Source: Amarobacter sp964507025 (lineage in GTDB: Bacteria; Chloroflexota; Dehalococcoidia; Tepidiformales; Tepidiformaceae). Taken from it: a stretch of DNA of 64,000 bases. The stretch is from the NCBI GenBank assembly GCA_964507025.1, contig CAZDOK010000005.1, positions 62,001 to 126,000 on the forward strand. Direction: 5' to 3'. Of the stretch, positions 43,497-51,136 are shown piece by piece. The first letter of the stretch is position 1, and every line of letters starts with the position of its first letter. The position numbers were made by a program, and so were the translations under genes. The notes beneath the pieces are model-generated. The model ran no database searches. It was given only the letters and a program-made list of their open reading frames with translations, and was not told where the DNA came from.

Positions 43497-44804
43497 CTAG
43501 ATCACCACTTTCCCCAGCCCCATCGCCGAGAGCCGCCCCGAGAGGGCGGCGTTCTCGTCCTTATCCGGTAAGGCGACTTCGATACGCTCCGCCGTCTTCC
43601 CCGTGAACTGCTCCCACCTGGTGACCGCGACATCGACGTAGGCGGGCTCCTGCTCCATCGCGAAGCAGCGCCTGCCGGTCGTCTCCGCGGCGATGATGGC
43701 TGTTCCCGACCCCAGGAACGGTTCATAGACGAGGTCCCCGGGCTTCGTGTGCCAGAGCATCGGCCGCCTGAAGAGCTCGACCGGCTTCTGCGTCGGGTGG
43801 ATGCCGTCCTGCTCGCCCTTCTGGTCCACGTGCCAGACCGAGGTCTCGTTGGCGGGCGGCTTCAGCTTCGGCATGTTTCCCTGGCGCCAGCCGTACATGC
43901 AGGGCTCGTGCTGCCACATGAAGTGGCTGCGGGTGAGCACGCCCCGCGTCTTCACCCAGATGATGTACTGGTGGACCAGCAGGCCGACCTGCTCCCAGGC
44001 AGCGTGGACCAGGTGCGAGCGGAGGTTGGCGTGCCACTGGTAGACCGGGGCGCGGTCTTCCAGGTGGGGGAAGGCCGCCTCCAGGTAGGCCACGAAGAAG
44101 GCGACGCCGGACTCCGGGTCCCGGTATTCGTCCCAGTGCTTCTCTTTCGTCTCGGCCCGGTTGGTCTTCGACTGGGGCCGGTTGCCTCCGTCGTAGTCCA
44201 CCAGGTAGGGCGGGTCGGTCGCCATCAGCCGCGCCTTCTCGCCCGTGCTGAACAGAAACGACACTTGGTGTGGGTCCGTCGAGTCGCCGCACAGCAGCCG
44301 GTGGTCGCCGAGGATGTAGAGGTCGCCGGGCCTCGTCACGGGCTTTTCGGGGAGTGGCGGCACGTCGTCGGGGTCCGTCAGGCCGCCTTCGTTCGCCAGG
44401 CTGTTGAGGAGGTTGCGGAGGTCCCGCTCGTCGAAGCCGAGGAGGTCGAGGTCGCTGCCCGAGACCCTGAGTTCTTCAAGCAGCGCGGCGAGGTCGTCTT
44501 CCTCCCACTCGCCCCACTGGGCGTTGTCGCGCATCGCCCGCTCCTTCGCCAGCTGTTCGGGGACGTCTACCAGGATGGCCGGGACGGTCTCCCAGCCAAG
44601 GTGCTGGGCGGCCCGCAGGCGCATGTTGCCGGCGAAGACCGTGCCGTCCTTTGTCGCCAGGATGGGGCGGAGCTGGAGGAAGTCGGGGTCCTGTTCGAGT
44701 GAGCGGCAGAGGTTCTGGAAACGTGCGTCCGAGATAGAGCGGGGATTCCAGGGAGCAGGCGCCAGCCGCGCGACCGCGACATCTTCCACCTGATGCTCTG
44801 CCAT
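43497..44804 (-). CDS. ParB-like nuclease domain fused to DNA methyltransferase
   Basis: A 435-residue protein typical of phages and integrative elements. Residues ~1-115 form a ParB/Srx-type domain (VARLAPAPWNPRSIS, GTVFAGNMRLRAAQHLGWETVPAILVD). Residues ~165-435 are an amino-methyltransferase with motif IV DPPY (ATDPPYLVDYDGG), an HPTQKPVELFRRP segment and motif I YEPFLGSGTAIIAAETTGRRCFAMEQEP. Motif order (IV before I) indicates a beta-class N6-adenine or N4-cytosine enzyme. The start ATG follows TTTAGGAGGCGCGTC. A GC-rich imperfect hairpin at 44825-44852 lies in its leader. No cognate restriction enzyme is adjacent, so it likely protects the element. Confidence 0.93.
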   Translation of the reverse strand: MAEHQVEDVAVARLAPAPWNPRSISDARFQNLCRSLEQDPDFLQLRPILATKDGTVFAGNMRLRAAQHLGWETVPAILVDVPEQLAKERAMRDNAQWGEWEEDDLAALLEELRVSGSDLDLLGFDERDLRNLLNSLANEGGLTDPDDVPPLPEKPVTRPGDLYILGDHRLLCGDSTDPHQVSFLFSTGEKARLMATDPPYLVDYDGGNRPQSKTNRAETKEKHWDEYRDPESGVAFFVAYLEAAFPHLEDRAPVYQWHANLRSHLVHAAWEQVGLLVHQYIIWVKTRGVLTRSHFMWQHEPCMYGWRQGNMPKLKPPANETSVWHVDQKGEQDGIHPTQKPVELFRRPMLWHTKPGDLVYEPFLGSGTAIIAAETTGRRCFAMEQEPAYVDVAVTRWEQFTGKTAERIEVALPDKDENAALSGRLSAMGLGKVVI

Positions 44805-44994
44805 GACGCGCCTCCTAAACACAAAGCGCCGGTCCACGAATGGATCGGCGCTCGGAAGGCGCTCTGCACGCTTGTTGCTGGACTCAGTCTACCACCTTCA
44901 GGTTCGTGCTACACACCACGTTTTACGAAAACACACGCGCGTCGAAGGGCCTAAATTGGCACTCGGGGGACCGGGTAAATTTTAGGGTCATAGT

Positions 44995-45216
44995 TCAGTG
45001 CGGTGTTTGGAAATATCGAGCCAACTGCCCATAACGATATATAATAATTTCTATCATGCATACTGTCTTCGAGAGACGTGGTCTTCGCCCGCATGCCTCC
45101 AAACTTCGGGCCATGCTTGTCGATAGGTTCGCTCGCCTTGAGGGGTCACCAGGGGCGACGGTTTCGATCTTCACGAGCCGACCGGCACGAATCTGGTCAT
45201 CGTGTTCGTGAGTCAT
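44995..45216 (-). CDS. Small hypothetical protein, 73 aa, end of the overlap operon
   Basis: The ATG overlaps the stop of the 195-aa gene (ATGA), the same junction as several genes upstream, which is the main reason to accept it. The product begins THEHDDQIRAGRLVKIETVAPGD and resembles no family known to me. The 190 bp after it is AT-richer (near 44975 and 45040) than its surroundings and may hold the operon end and the methyltransferase promoter. Confidence 0.45.
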   Translation of the reverse strand: MTHEHDDQIRAGRLVKIETVAPGDPSRRANLSTSMARSLEACGRRPRLSKTVCMIEIIIYRYGQLARYFQTPH

Positions 45217-45800
45217 GCACCTAGCTCACACCTGCGCTGGCGAATACCAGTCAGTCGTGCCTCGCAGCCGAGCACCCAGCCATCCCCATGCCTCTCCAGC
45301 AGCGACCTCACCTCCAGCCGCCACGCCACCTGCAGCGGCCTCAGCTCCGGTGCACCTCGCAGCCCTTCACGCCATTCGTCCCCATCGAATAGCAAGTCCT
45401 GCACCTCCGGCTCCATGCACTCGTGCCAGAGACCGTCGGGCGTCACCACCGCGTATGCAGTGAACGGACCCTGAAGGGCAGCCGGCCGCACCAGATTCCG
45501 GTACCAGATCCGGTCGTAGTCTTCGATGAAGTCGCTGGGCTCGGGCGGCAGGCCACTGACTCGACCATCGAATCGCTGTCCCGGCAGCACGCACTCGACC
45601 TTCCACCTCCGGCTGACGAAGTCCAACGGACAGCTGCAGCCATGGGCCTCAGTGCAGGCGTAATACTTGTCAGTCAACGGGTAGTTCGCTTCCGGTTCGG
45701 GCCTCGGTCCCGGCGGGAGGATCACCAGCACGAAGGCAGCTGCGGCAGGAACTTTGTGTTCCGGCCGCTTCCTGGCGTGAAGAGTCGAAGGACTGGGCAT
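45213..45800 (-). CDS. Hypothetical protein, 195 aa
   Basis: Start ATG overlaps the stop of the Com-like gene (TGATG). The sequence has a Cys-rich early segment (YYACTEAHGCSCPLDFVSRRWKVECVLPG) and a Trp-rich remainder (DRIWYRNLVRP, VTPDGLWHECMEPEVQDLL). No family is recognised. Its position in a chain of overlapping genes supports expression together with the XRE regulator. Confidence 0.55.
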   Translation of the reverse strand: MPSPSTLHARKRPEHKVPAAAAFVLVILPPGPRPEPEANYPLTDKYYACTEAHGCSCPLDFVSRRWKVECVLPGQRFDGRVSGLPPEPSDFIEDYDRIWYRNLVRPAALQGPFTAYAVVTPDGLWHECMEPEVQDLLFDGDEWREGLRGAPELRPLQVAWRLEVRSLLERHGDGWVLGCEARLTGIRQRRCELGA

Positions 45801-45973
45801 CACTGCACCACGACTTCTGTTAGCGTTCGGCACTTCCTGCACTTCGACCGAACCACGCTACCCGGTCTCGCCTCACAGAGCAGCAACCCGCATGCCTGGC
45901 ACCTCACCTGCGTCAGGTCGTCCGCTCCGCCTTCGGGGGCTCCGCGCCCGACACTGTTCAACTCCCCAGACAC
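45800..45973 (-). CDS. Com-like zinc-finger protein, 57 aa
   Basis: GTG at 45973 is chosen because AAAGGAG lies 8 bases upstream, within the end of the preceding gene. The C-terminal half reads VRCQACGLLLCEARPGSVVRSKCRKCRTLTEV, the CxxC...CxxC pattern of phage Mu Com, a small zinc protein that binds mRNA and activates translation of the mom modification gene. A Mu-like Com next to a modification enzyme is suggestive, although the methyltransferase here is several genes away. Confidence 0.7.
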   Translation of the reverse strand: MSGELNSVGRGAPEGGADDLTQVRCQACGLLLCEARPGSVVRSKCRKCRTLTEVVVQ

Positions 45974-45974
45974 G

Positions 45975-46385
45975 CTAAACTCCTTTCGATGGCTTCGCCT
46001 CTCCGGGGCATGCTCCGCCACTAAGCGAGCTGCCTCGCGGGGGGACTGTACCCAGAGTATGGGGAGGCGAAATGTCCGTACCGGTCTCGATGAACCGGAT
46101 GGCCTCACGGGCCTCGATCTGGGCCCACCCGTTGCGCTTGCGTACGTAGACCGACCCTAGTCCACGAAGCTCCTCAGCCACGTCGATGCCACGCCGCTGG
46201 CGCCTGCGCAGTTTGTGCGCCAGATCAGCCGTGCTCGAGAAGTACCGCCTCAAAGGAAGGGGCTGTGTTGTTCCCGTGTACCCAGAAAGACGAGCACGGC
46301 CAGCCTTCTTGACGCGTACTGATGCCGGCCCTTCTCCGGCCGGGCTGGACCAGGAGTTTGGCATCTGCACCGGCTTCCTGGTCAT
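45975..46385 (-). CDS. Hypothetical basic protein, 136 aa
   Basis: Start ATG overlaps the stop of the 168-aa gene (ATGA). Basic N-terminal half (RVKKAGRARLSGYTGTTQPLPLRRYFSS), then LAHKLRRRQRRGIDVAEELRGLGSVYVRKRNGWAQIEAREAIRFIE, which could be a small nucleic-acid-binding helical domain. No family is recognised. The Com-like gene starts 2 bp downstream. Confidence 0.5.
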   Translation of the reverse strand: MTRKPVQMPNSWSSPAGEGPASVRVKKAGRARLSGYTGTTQPLPLRRYFSSTADLAHKLRRRQRRGIDVAEELRGLGSVYVRKRNGWAQIEAREAIRFIETGTDISPPHTLGTVPPRGSSLSGGACPGEAKPSKGV

Positions 46386-46888
46386 CGTTCTGCCCATTCC
46401 TCGTGACGGACGAGCAGGTAGGTAGTGATCACGTCGTCATCCATCCACCGAGTCACCGTTCCCCGGTCAACGCCTGCGTAGCGGTCGATGAACTGCCGTG
46501 ACCGTGGCATCTGATGTCCTGCGAGGACCGCTGCCAAGAGAGCCGCTCCACGTCGAGCCCGTGTCGTGAGGAGCTCTGTGTCGAACTCCTTGCAGTACGA
46601 ACTCTGAAGCACCTCACACTCGTATGAGAGGATGATCCGCCTCTCGCTCTGGAGCCGGACAAAGTGCCGGTCGGGTTCCCAGTAACGCGTGCCGGGCTCT
46701 CCTTGTAGCAGGCGGTGAACGTGCCGGTTCGACCAGAGCTTCGTAGCTTCGCGGGTGACCTCACTCTCGATCACTCGGCCACAGCCTTCCGCATCCACAG
46801 CGCGCATCAAGCAGAAGAGAATCAGCTCGCTTTCTTCACCGAGCTGATGCGCTCCACTGGCGAGGATCGACGGAACGCGGATCTTCAT
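46382..46888 (-). CDS. Hypothetical protein, 168 aa, with possible C-terminal HTH
   Basis: ATG at 46888 overlaps the stop of the 53-aa gene. The mixed alpha/beta start (KIRVPSILASGAHQLGEESELILFCLMRAVDAEG) is followed by a helical C terminus (RQFIDRYAGVDRGTVTRWMDDDVITTYLL) that looks like a helix-turn-helix. The family is unknown; a replication or regulatory role for the element is possible. Confidence 0.5.
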   Translation of the reverse strand: MKIRVPSILASGAHQLGEESELILFCLMRAVDAEGCGRVIESEVTREATKLWSNRHVHRLLQGEPGTRYWEPDRHFVRLQSERRIILSYECEVLQSSYCKEFDTELLTTRARRGAALLAAVLAGHQMPRSRQFIDRYAGVDRGTVTRWMDDDVITTYLLVRHEEWAER

Positions 46889-47046
46889 CGTTCTCCCTGC
46901 TTGCCCTGACATGCACGGGAGGCAACCAGGAGAGCCAGCTTCTCCAACACAACAGCACTTTCGACGAACTCGTGCAGCCCCTGCGCGGCTCTACTCTGCG
47001 CAACAATGGTGCGCGCCGCCTCGCGGAGATCGTCGACCACCCTCAT
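46885..47046 (-). CDS. Small helical protein, 53 aa
   Basis: ATG at 47046 overlaps the stop of the XRE gene (ATGA) and its own stop overlaps the next start. The product is a single amphipathic helical chain (RVVDDLREAARTIVAQSRAAQGLHEFVESAVVLEKLALLVASRAC). It could be a partner or inhibitor of the XRE protein; that is inference from the tight coupling. Confidence 0.5.
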   Translation of the reverse strand: MRVVDDLREAARTIVAQSRAAQGLHEFVESAVVLEKLALLVASRACQGKQGER

Positions 47047-47300
47047 TGGACCTCCACAAAGAGGTCGTCGAAGGTCAGTCCCAAAATATTCAACAACTTC
47101 TGGCGGATGCGCGGACCGGCGCATCGCCTGCCGGTCATCAGCTGCAACATATGTCCGGAGCTGATCCCGCGTCTCCTGACGAGCTCATGCTGTGGTATCT
47201 TGGCCAGCTGCCGCAGAAGAGTCGGCGTGATGAGCAGATCCTGCTCGAGTCGGGTGCGACGCACGATTTCGAGGACGATCTCGGCGTCGGGCGCTTTCAT
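47043..47300 (-). CDS. XRE-family HTH regulator, 85 aa
   Basis: Residues ~25-85 form an XRE/Cro-type HTH: LLRQLAKIPQHELVRRRGISSGHMLQLMTGRRCAGPRIRQKLLNILGLTFDDLFVE. ATG at 47300 overlaps the stop of a 32-codon frame that resembles its own C terminus. A longer in-frame start exists but would run through that frame. It is probably the repressor of the element operon; a perfect hairpin-forming palindrome 290 bp upstream is a candidate operator. Confidence 0.75.
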   Translation of the reverse strand: MKAPDAEIVLEIVRRTRLEQDLLITPTLLRQLAKIPQHELVRRRGISSGHMLQLMTGRRCAGPRIRQKLLNILGLTFDDLFVEVQ

Positions 47301-47395
47301 TCGAGGATTTCCTCGAAGAGGTCGTCGAAGTCCCAACTCAGGACCTCCATCAGCCGTCGCCGAACCTCCGGCCCGGCGTTGCGAGTGCCGGTCAT
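47297..47395 (-). CDS. 32-aa XRE C-terminus-like mini gene or fragment
   Basis: ATG at 47395 starts a 32-residue frame (TGTRNAGPEVRRRLMEVLSW then DFDDLFEEILE) that aligns with the end of the downstream regulator (TGRRCAGPRIRQKLLNILGL then TFDDLFVE). It lacks the recognition helices. It is either the remains of a duplicated XRE gene or a leader peptide whose translation is coupled (ATGA) to the regulator. Confidence 0.45.
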   Translation of the reverse strand: MTGTRNAGPEVRRRLMEVLSWDFDDLFEEILE

Positions 47396-47590
47396 GCCCG
47401 GCCACCGCTTCGAACGGCAGCAACCACGAGAACCGCAAGTCGGGCAATGACTACGTCGCTCTCAACCTGTGGAGGAAGGCCCTGTTCCAGCCTGGAAGAC
47501 GCAACGATGCGCTTGGCTGCGGTAGACAGAGGCTGGTTCGTCCGAGAGGCCATTGGGACGACCGTAGGCGATCTCTGCCACCGCCCGTAT

Positions 47591-47617
47591 CGGCGTTTAA
47601 GGGGGGCTTAAACGCCG
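47591..47617. repeat. Perfect 11-bp palindrome with G5 loop
   Basis: CGGCGTTTAAG (47591-47601) and CTTAAACGCCG (47607-47617) are exact inverted copies around GGGGG. The site lies 3 bp past the stop of the 451-aa gene and about 195 bp before the XRE cluster. It could be an operator for the XRE protein or an end-of-message hairpin; there is no T-run. The remaining bases of 47396-47590 show no gene. Confidence 0.55.
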
Positions 47618-47619
47618 TG

Positions 47620-48975
47620 TCACCGGAGGGACTCCAGGGCCCGAGTAATGCCCTCCCGGATCGTGTTCGGCGAAGGATCATCGTCCCCGTGCCAGCTTGA
47701 GCCAGCTCGTATCTCAGGGATCGGTCGGCGTTGTACTCGATGCTGCCACAGCCAATCCAGATACGCGTCCCAGTTCTTCGTACGCGTGGTGCTGGTGCCC
47801 CGGCTTCTGGGCGTCTTCAAGCCGAGGCGCTTCCAGAGTTCGGAGATGATCCTGGTCGCCCGCTCTTCCACGTCCGCCTTGAGGTCGGTGCGCAGGATCG
47901 GGACGGGAACGATCATTGTCGCCATGCGCTCGAGCCCAAGGCTCCACTCGACATGGGAATCTGCCCTCCAGGGATCGGTCCCGAGTCGCCGGACACGGGC
48001 GTAGTACTGCTCGACCTGTTCGTGCAGTTCCAACGGTCGCATCGCGACCCGAATCTCCCGTTCGGCGTTAACCGGATCGGCGCGAAACGTCGCCTCCGTA
48101 TCGGCCATCAACATCCACCGGACCCAGTCCCATCCGCCGAAGCGGCGCGATTCCAAGTGCGTGTGATGCCAATAGAGCGCTTCAGCACAGTATCGACACC
48201 CTGGACGCTTGGGTACTGGAGGGCGGTGCGCAGCGCCACAGCACGGGCAAGGGCCGATGGCATGAACCTGTTGGGGAATGTTCAGATCCTTGAGGAGCCT
48301 CGGAGCTGCCCACCCGTTATGTGCCTCGAACGCTTGCTTCGACGATAGGTCGCAGCCTTCACACTGCCGAATCCTCCCGACGTGCTCGCAGTTGGGCTCA
48401 CCGCGTCGAGCGGCGGAGGCTCTTTCCCAGTGATCCGTCCCCTGCCATCCCGGTCGCGGCAGGGCTTCAAGCTCGTAAGCTACGAGCCAGTTGTAAAGCG
48501 GGAGTTGCCGCCTGACAGCCGCGTGCCACTGTTTGCTCCGGCGACACATGTCGAGCCAGCGTGACCGGGCCGCCGGGCGGGCGGCTAGGAATCGGTCGTT
48601 GACCGAGTTAGCGAATCTTTGCTGGCGTTCCCAGAAGCCCTCCGGAATCGGGTACGGGGGCCGAGTTCCGGGGCTCGCGTCGCCGAAAGGGAATTGGACG
48701 CGATTATGCGTTTCAGCATGCCCATCGTGCTGAAACGTGAGCGAGGGTGGCAGCGAGCGAAGGGCTTCTTCGGCCCCCTCCGCCTTCCAATGCAACTCGA
48801 ACCAGTCAAGAAGTTCTTCGAGCGCCTGGTGCTGGTGTTCGGGTTCTACGCGCATGATCGCGTCGGCAATGCTCCGACCATTCCCGACCATGGAGCGGGT
48901 GTAAAGCATCTTCCGAAACTGTTCCAGCGTGTCCACCAGGCGACCGACCTCCACAGCCTCGGGAAGTCTAGTCAC
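47620..48975 (-). CDS. Hypothetical zinc-cluster protein coupled to the recombinase, 451 aa
   Basis: GTG at 48975, 6 bp after the recombinase stop. I do not recognise the family. The N-terminal ~100 residues are helical; residues ~205-275 contain two zinc-like clusters (CEHVGRIRQCEGCDLSS and CPCCGAAHRPPVPKRPGCRYCAEAL followed by HHTH). The C-terminal ~150 residues are helical and Trp-rich (RSRGTSTTRTKNWDAYLDWLW). Co-transcription with a large serine recombinase suggests an accessory role such as a directionality factor, or a cargo defence protein; both are inference. Confidence 0.65.
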   Translation of the reverse strand: MTRLPEAVEVGRLVDTLEQFRKMLYTRSMVGNGRSIADAIMRVEPEHQHQALEELLDWFELHWKAEGAEEALRSLPPSLTFQHDGHAETHNRVQFPFGDASPGTRPPYPIPEGFWERQQRFANSVNDRFLAARPAARSRWLDMCRRSKQWHAAVRRQLPLYNWLVAYELEALPRPGWQGTDHWERASAARRGEPNCEHVGRIRQCEGCDLSSKQAFEAHNGWAAPRLLKDLNIPQQVHAIGPCPCCGAAHRPPVPKRPGCRYCAEALYWHHTHLESRRFGGWDWVRWMLMADTEATFRADPVNAEREIRVAMRPLELHEQVEQYYARVRRLGTDPWRADSHVEWSLGLERMATMIVPVPILRTDLKADVEERATRIISELWKRLGLKTPRSRGTSTTRTKNWDAYLDWLWQHRVQRRPIPEIRAGSSWHGDDDPSPNTIREGITRALESLR

Positions 48976-48981
48976 GGCCGT

Positions 48982-50379
48982 CTAAATTCTCCAGACGGGC
49001 CTGACCCGAGTTGGGTCAAACGGCCGACGGCCCGGTTCACCCGCGCGGATGGACACATGGTCAATCAAAGCCGCGATCACCGACCGTCTCCAGTCGAGCC
49101 CGGCTGTCTCCCACGCTTGGTCAATCGCGTGCGGACGGGAAACGATGTCTCCTAACACGCGAGACTGGGATTGCTTGGCCAGGCGCAGGCGAAGTCCTTC
49201 GATGCGGCCGTTCAGCGCCTCGCGCGCAACGGCGAACTCTTCGCGGGTGATAGCCCGTTCCACGTAGTAGTCGGTCGCCAGTTCCTCCAGCGCCCGTTCA
49301 TCGGCTCGAATGCTCTCAACGAGCCCTTGATCGACGGTCCCATCGGAGAGCACCTGCTTCCTCAGACGCTCGTCGTTGACCGCGGCAACGATCATCTCAC
49401 GCACCAACTCTTCCACGGGCGTCGCAACGATCGACATCGACCCGCAGTTCGGATAGCCCGGAGACCGAGTGCAAACGTACCGGCGATAGCCATCCGCCTT
49501 GGCATGCGCACGCATCCGACCGCCACAGTTCGCGCACCGAATCAGTCCCGTCAGCAGATACCGCCGGGCCGGAGACTCCCGCTTCAAGGTGCGCTTGTTG
49601 AGTAGCGGGCCAAGCTGGCGGCTCTCCGCAGGGGTGATGATCGCGGGCCAGTTGCCGGGATACCGCTTGCCGTCGAGTTCGCGTTCCGCCGCGATGGTCG
49701 GTGAGACCAGTAGTCTCTTAAAGATGTGGTCGCGGACGCCGTTACCGTCGGTGGACCGTACGCCACGTTCATTCAGGTCCATGCAGATGCTGCGCAGGCT
49801 CTCGCCGGCGAACAAACGGTCGCGAACCTCGCGGATGATGGTCGCTTCCTCCTGGACGATGCGCGTGTATCGCTGGTCGTAGCCAAAGCACCGTTTTCCG
49901 TTGGTTGGCGGCAGCCCCTGCTCGCGCTGCTCCTGGGCCTTACGCCGCTGTCGGGCGGATGTGTTGGCGCTCTCCATTCTCGCCTGGGCGACCAGGAGTT
50001 CTGCCACGAACTGGCCATGCGGCTCCCGAGTGTCAATGGGTTCCGTGACACTGGCGATGAAGCCTTTGTGTGGCGCGCAGGCTTCGAGCACGCGAGCAAG
50101 GTCTCGCTGCTGCCTGGTCAATCGGTCGAACTTCCAGACCAAGACGCCGTCGATTTCTCCGTTGACGAGGGTCGCAAGCATCCTCTCGAACTCCGGGCGC
50201 TTCTTGCTCAGATCGAACGCGGACAGATCGATGTCTTCGAAGACATCCGCAATGACCCAGTCCCTGCGCGCGGCAAACTCGTGAGCATCCTGCATCTGAC
50301 GGGCGGTCGCTGTCTGCTGGCCATCCCGGTCCAGGCTGATTCGGGCGTAGACTCCAACACGAAGCGCGGCCTCTTCCAT
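48982..50379 (-). CDS. Large serine recombinase (integrase)
   Basis: A 465-residue site-specific recombinase. The resolvase catalytic domain begins ALRVGVYARISLDRDGQQ with the nucleophile serine in ARIS, then VWKFDRLTRQQRDL; the recombinase domain follows (PPTNGKRCFGYD, IRDRLFAGESL-type segment), then a zinc ribbon (LTGLIRCANCGGRM ... CTRSPGYPNCGS) and a coiled coil. Such enzymes integrate phages and mobile elements. ATG at 50379 (MEEAALRVG) is preferred; 50397 is an alternative. A 16-bp palindrome overlaps its 5' end. It marks the right end of the element. Confidence 0.95.
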   Translation of the reverse strand: MEEAALRVGVYARISLDRDGQQTATARQMQDAHEFAARRDWVIADVFEDIDLSAFDLSKKRPEFERMLATLVNGEIDGVLVWKFDRLTRQQRDLARVLEACAPHKGFIASVTEPIDTREPHGQFVAELLVAQARMESANTSARQRRKAQEQREQGLPPTNGKRCFGYDQRYTRIVQEEATIIREVRDRLFAGESLRSICMDLNERGVRSTDGNGVRDHIFKRLLVSPTIAAERELDGKRYPGNWPAIITPAESRQLGPLLNKRTLKRESPARRYLLTGLIRCANCGGRMRAHAKADGYRRYVCTRSPGYPNCGSMSIVATPVEELVREMIVAAVNDERLRKQVLSDGTVDQGLVESIRADERALEELATDYYVERAITREEFAVAREALNGRIEGLRLRLAKQSQSRVLGDIVSRPHAIDQAWETAGLDWRRSVIAALIDHVSIRAGEPGRRPFDPTRVRPVWRI

Positions 50380-50384
50380 ACCCT

Positions 50385-50408
50385 CGAATGGTACCATTCG
50401 TTACCATT
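50385..50408. promoter_or_regulatory. 16-bp palindrome plus half-site at the 5' end of the recombinase gene
   Basis: CGAATGGTACCATTCG (50385-50400) is a perfect palindrome, followed at once by TTACCATT (50401-50408), a near-repeat of one half. It overlaps the start region of the serine recombinase. It may be an operator or part of the element's attachment site, which in this family usually lies next to the integrase gene. Confidence 0.5.
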
Positions 50409-50703
50409 GGGTTCGCGGTTCGGATGGGTGGGTTGTAGTGCGCACCAACGGCCAACAGACAACGGCCGGTCCGGAGGAGGGCCATCCGAGGCGCGCCATC
50501 CCTGGCGCGCTGCCCCTCTCCGCCAGCGCAGCGCCGCGGGACGTCAGGCTCTGGTGGCGCCAACCGTTCAGCCCTCTCTTGCCCCACTCCCCCCTCCTCC
50601 CCCGTGCCACCCACCCCTTGCACCTCCCCGCCTCCCTGCCCAACCTCCCCCCAATGTCCCGCCGCCCAACACACACCTCGCACCCGCGGCCGCGCCCGCA
50701 AAG

Positions 50704-51030
50704 TCGAACGCACGCGAACGCATGTGCCTTCCCAAGCGTTCCCCAAGCGTTCAAAAGCGTCTCCAAGCAGGAAATTTGCCGCGCGAACGCACGCGCCAGG
50801 CGCCGCCCACGCACTCCGACGCACGTGCGTCGAGTGCGTCACCCATGCGTCGCAATGCGTCGCCAAGCTGGATTTTTCCGCGCGACGCATGCACGGGCAC
50901 GTCTCGCAACTCGCCTTTCCAAACTCGCAACTCAACGCCCACCGCACGCCACCGCACGTGCGGTGCAATGCGGTGACCATGCGGAGCAGTGCGGATCCAT
51001 GCTGAAAAAAGTTCCCGCACCACCGCACGC
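50704..51030. repeat. Three spacing-conserved palindromic/iterated modules
   Basis: Three modules share one architecture: four short units starting 11, 10 and 10 bp apart, a short A/T-containing spacer, then an inverted core. Units begin at 50734/50745/50755/50765 (core GCGTT), 50834/50845/50855/50865 (core GCGTC) and 50968/50979/50989/50999 (core GCGG). Inverted cores follow about 20 bp after the fourth unit: GAACGC, GACGC, CACCGC. Two modules are preceded by 16-bp perfect palindromes (50817-50832 and 50950-50965). The stretch is non-coding and lies between the recombinase and the GH1 gene. The rest of 50409-51136 shows no gene. Confidence 0.75.
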
Positions 51031-51136
51031 GATGTCCCCGCGTTTCGGATCCCCTTCTCCCCGGGGCGGCCGGGCGGGGACTCCTCCCTTCTCCCTCCTC
51101 CCTCCGGCGGCGGGGTCGGGGGCGGCGCGGGGCCGT

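Noticed and set aside
47591..47617. GGCGTTTA occurs both in the CRISPR repeat and in the palindrome of the integrated element.
   Set aside because: An 8-base match is expected by chance in a window of this size, and the surrounding bases differ.
40013..51136. Direct repeats that would define both ends of the serine-recombinase element.
   Set aside because: I compared the two flanks by eye and found no convincing shared core, so the boundaries are left open.
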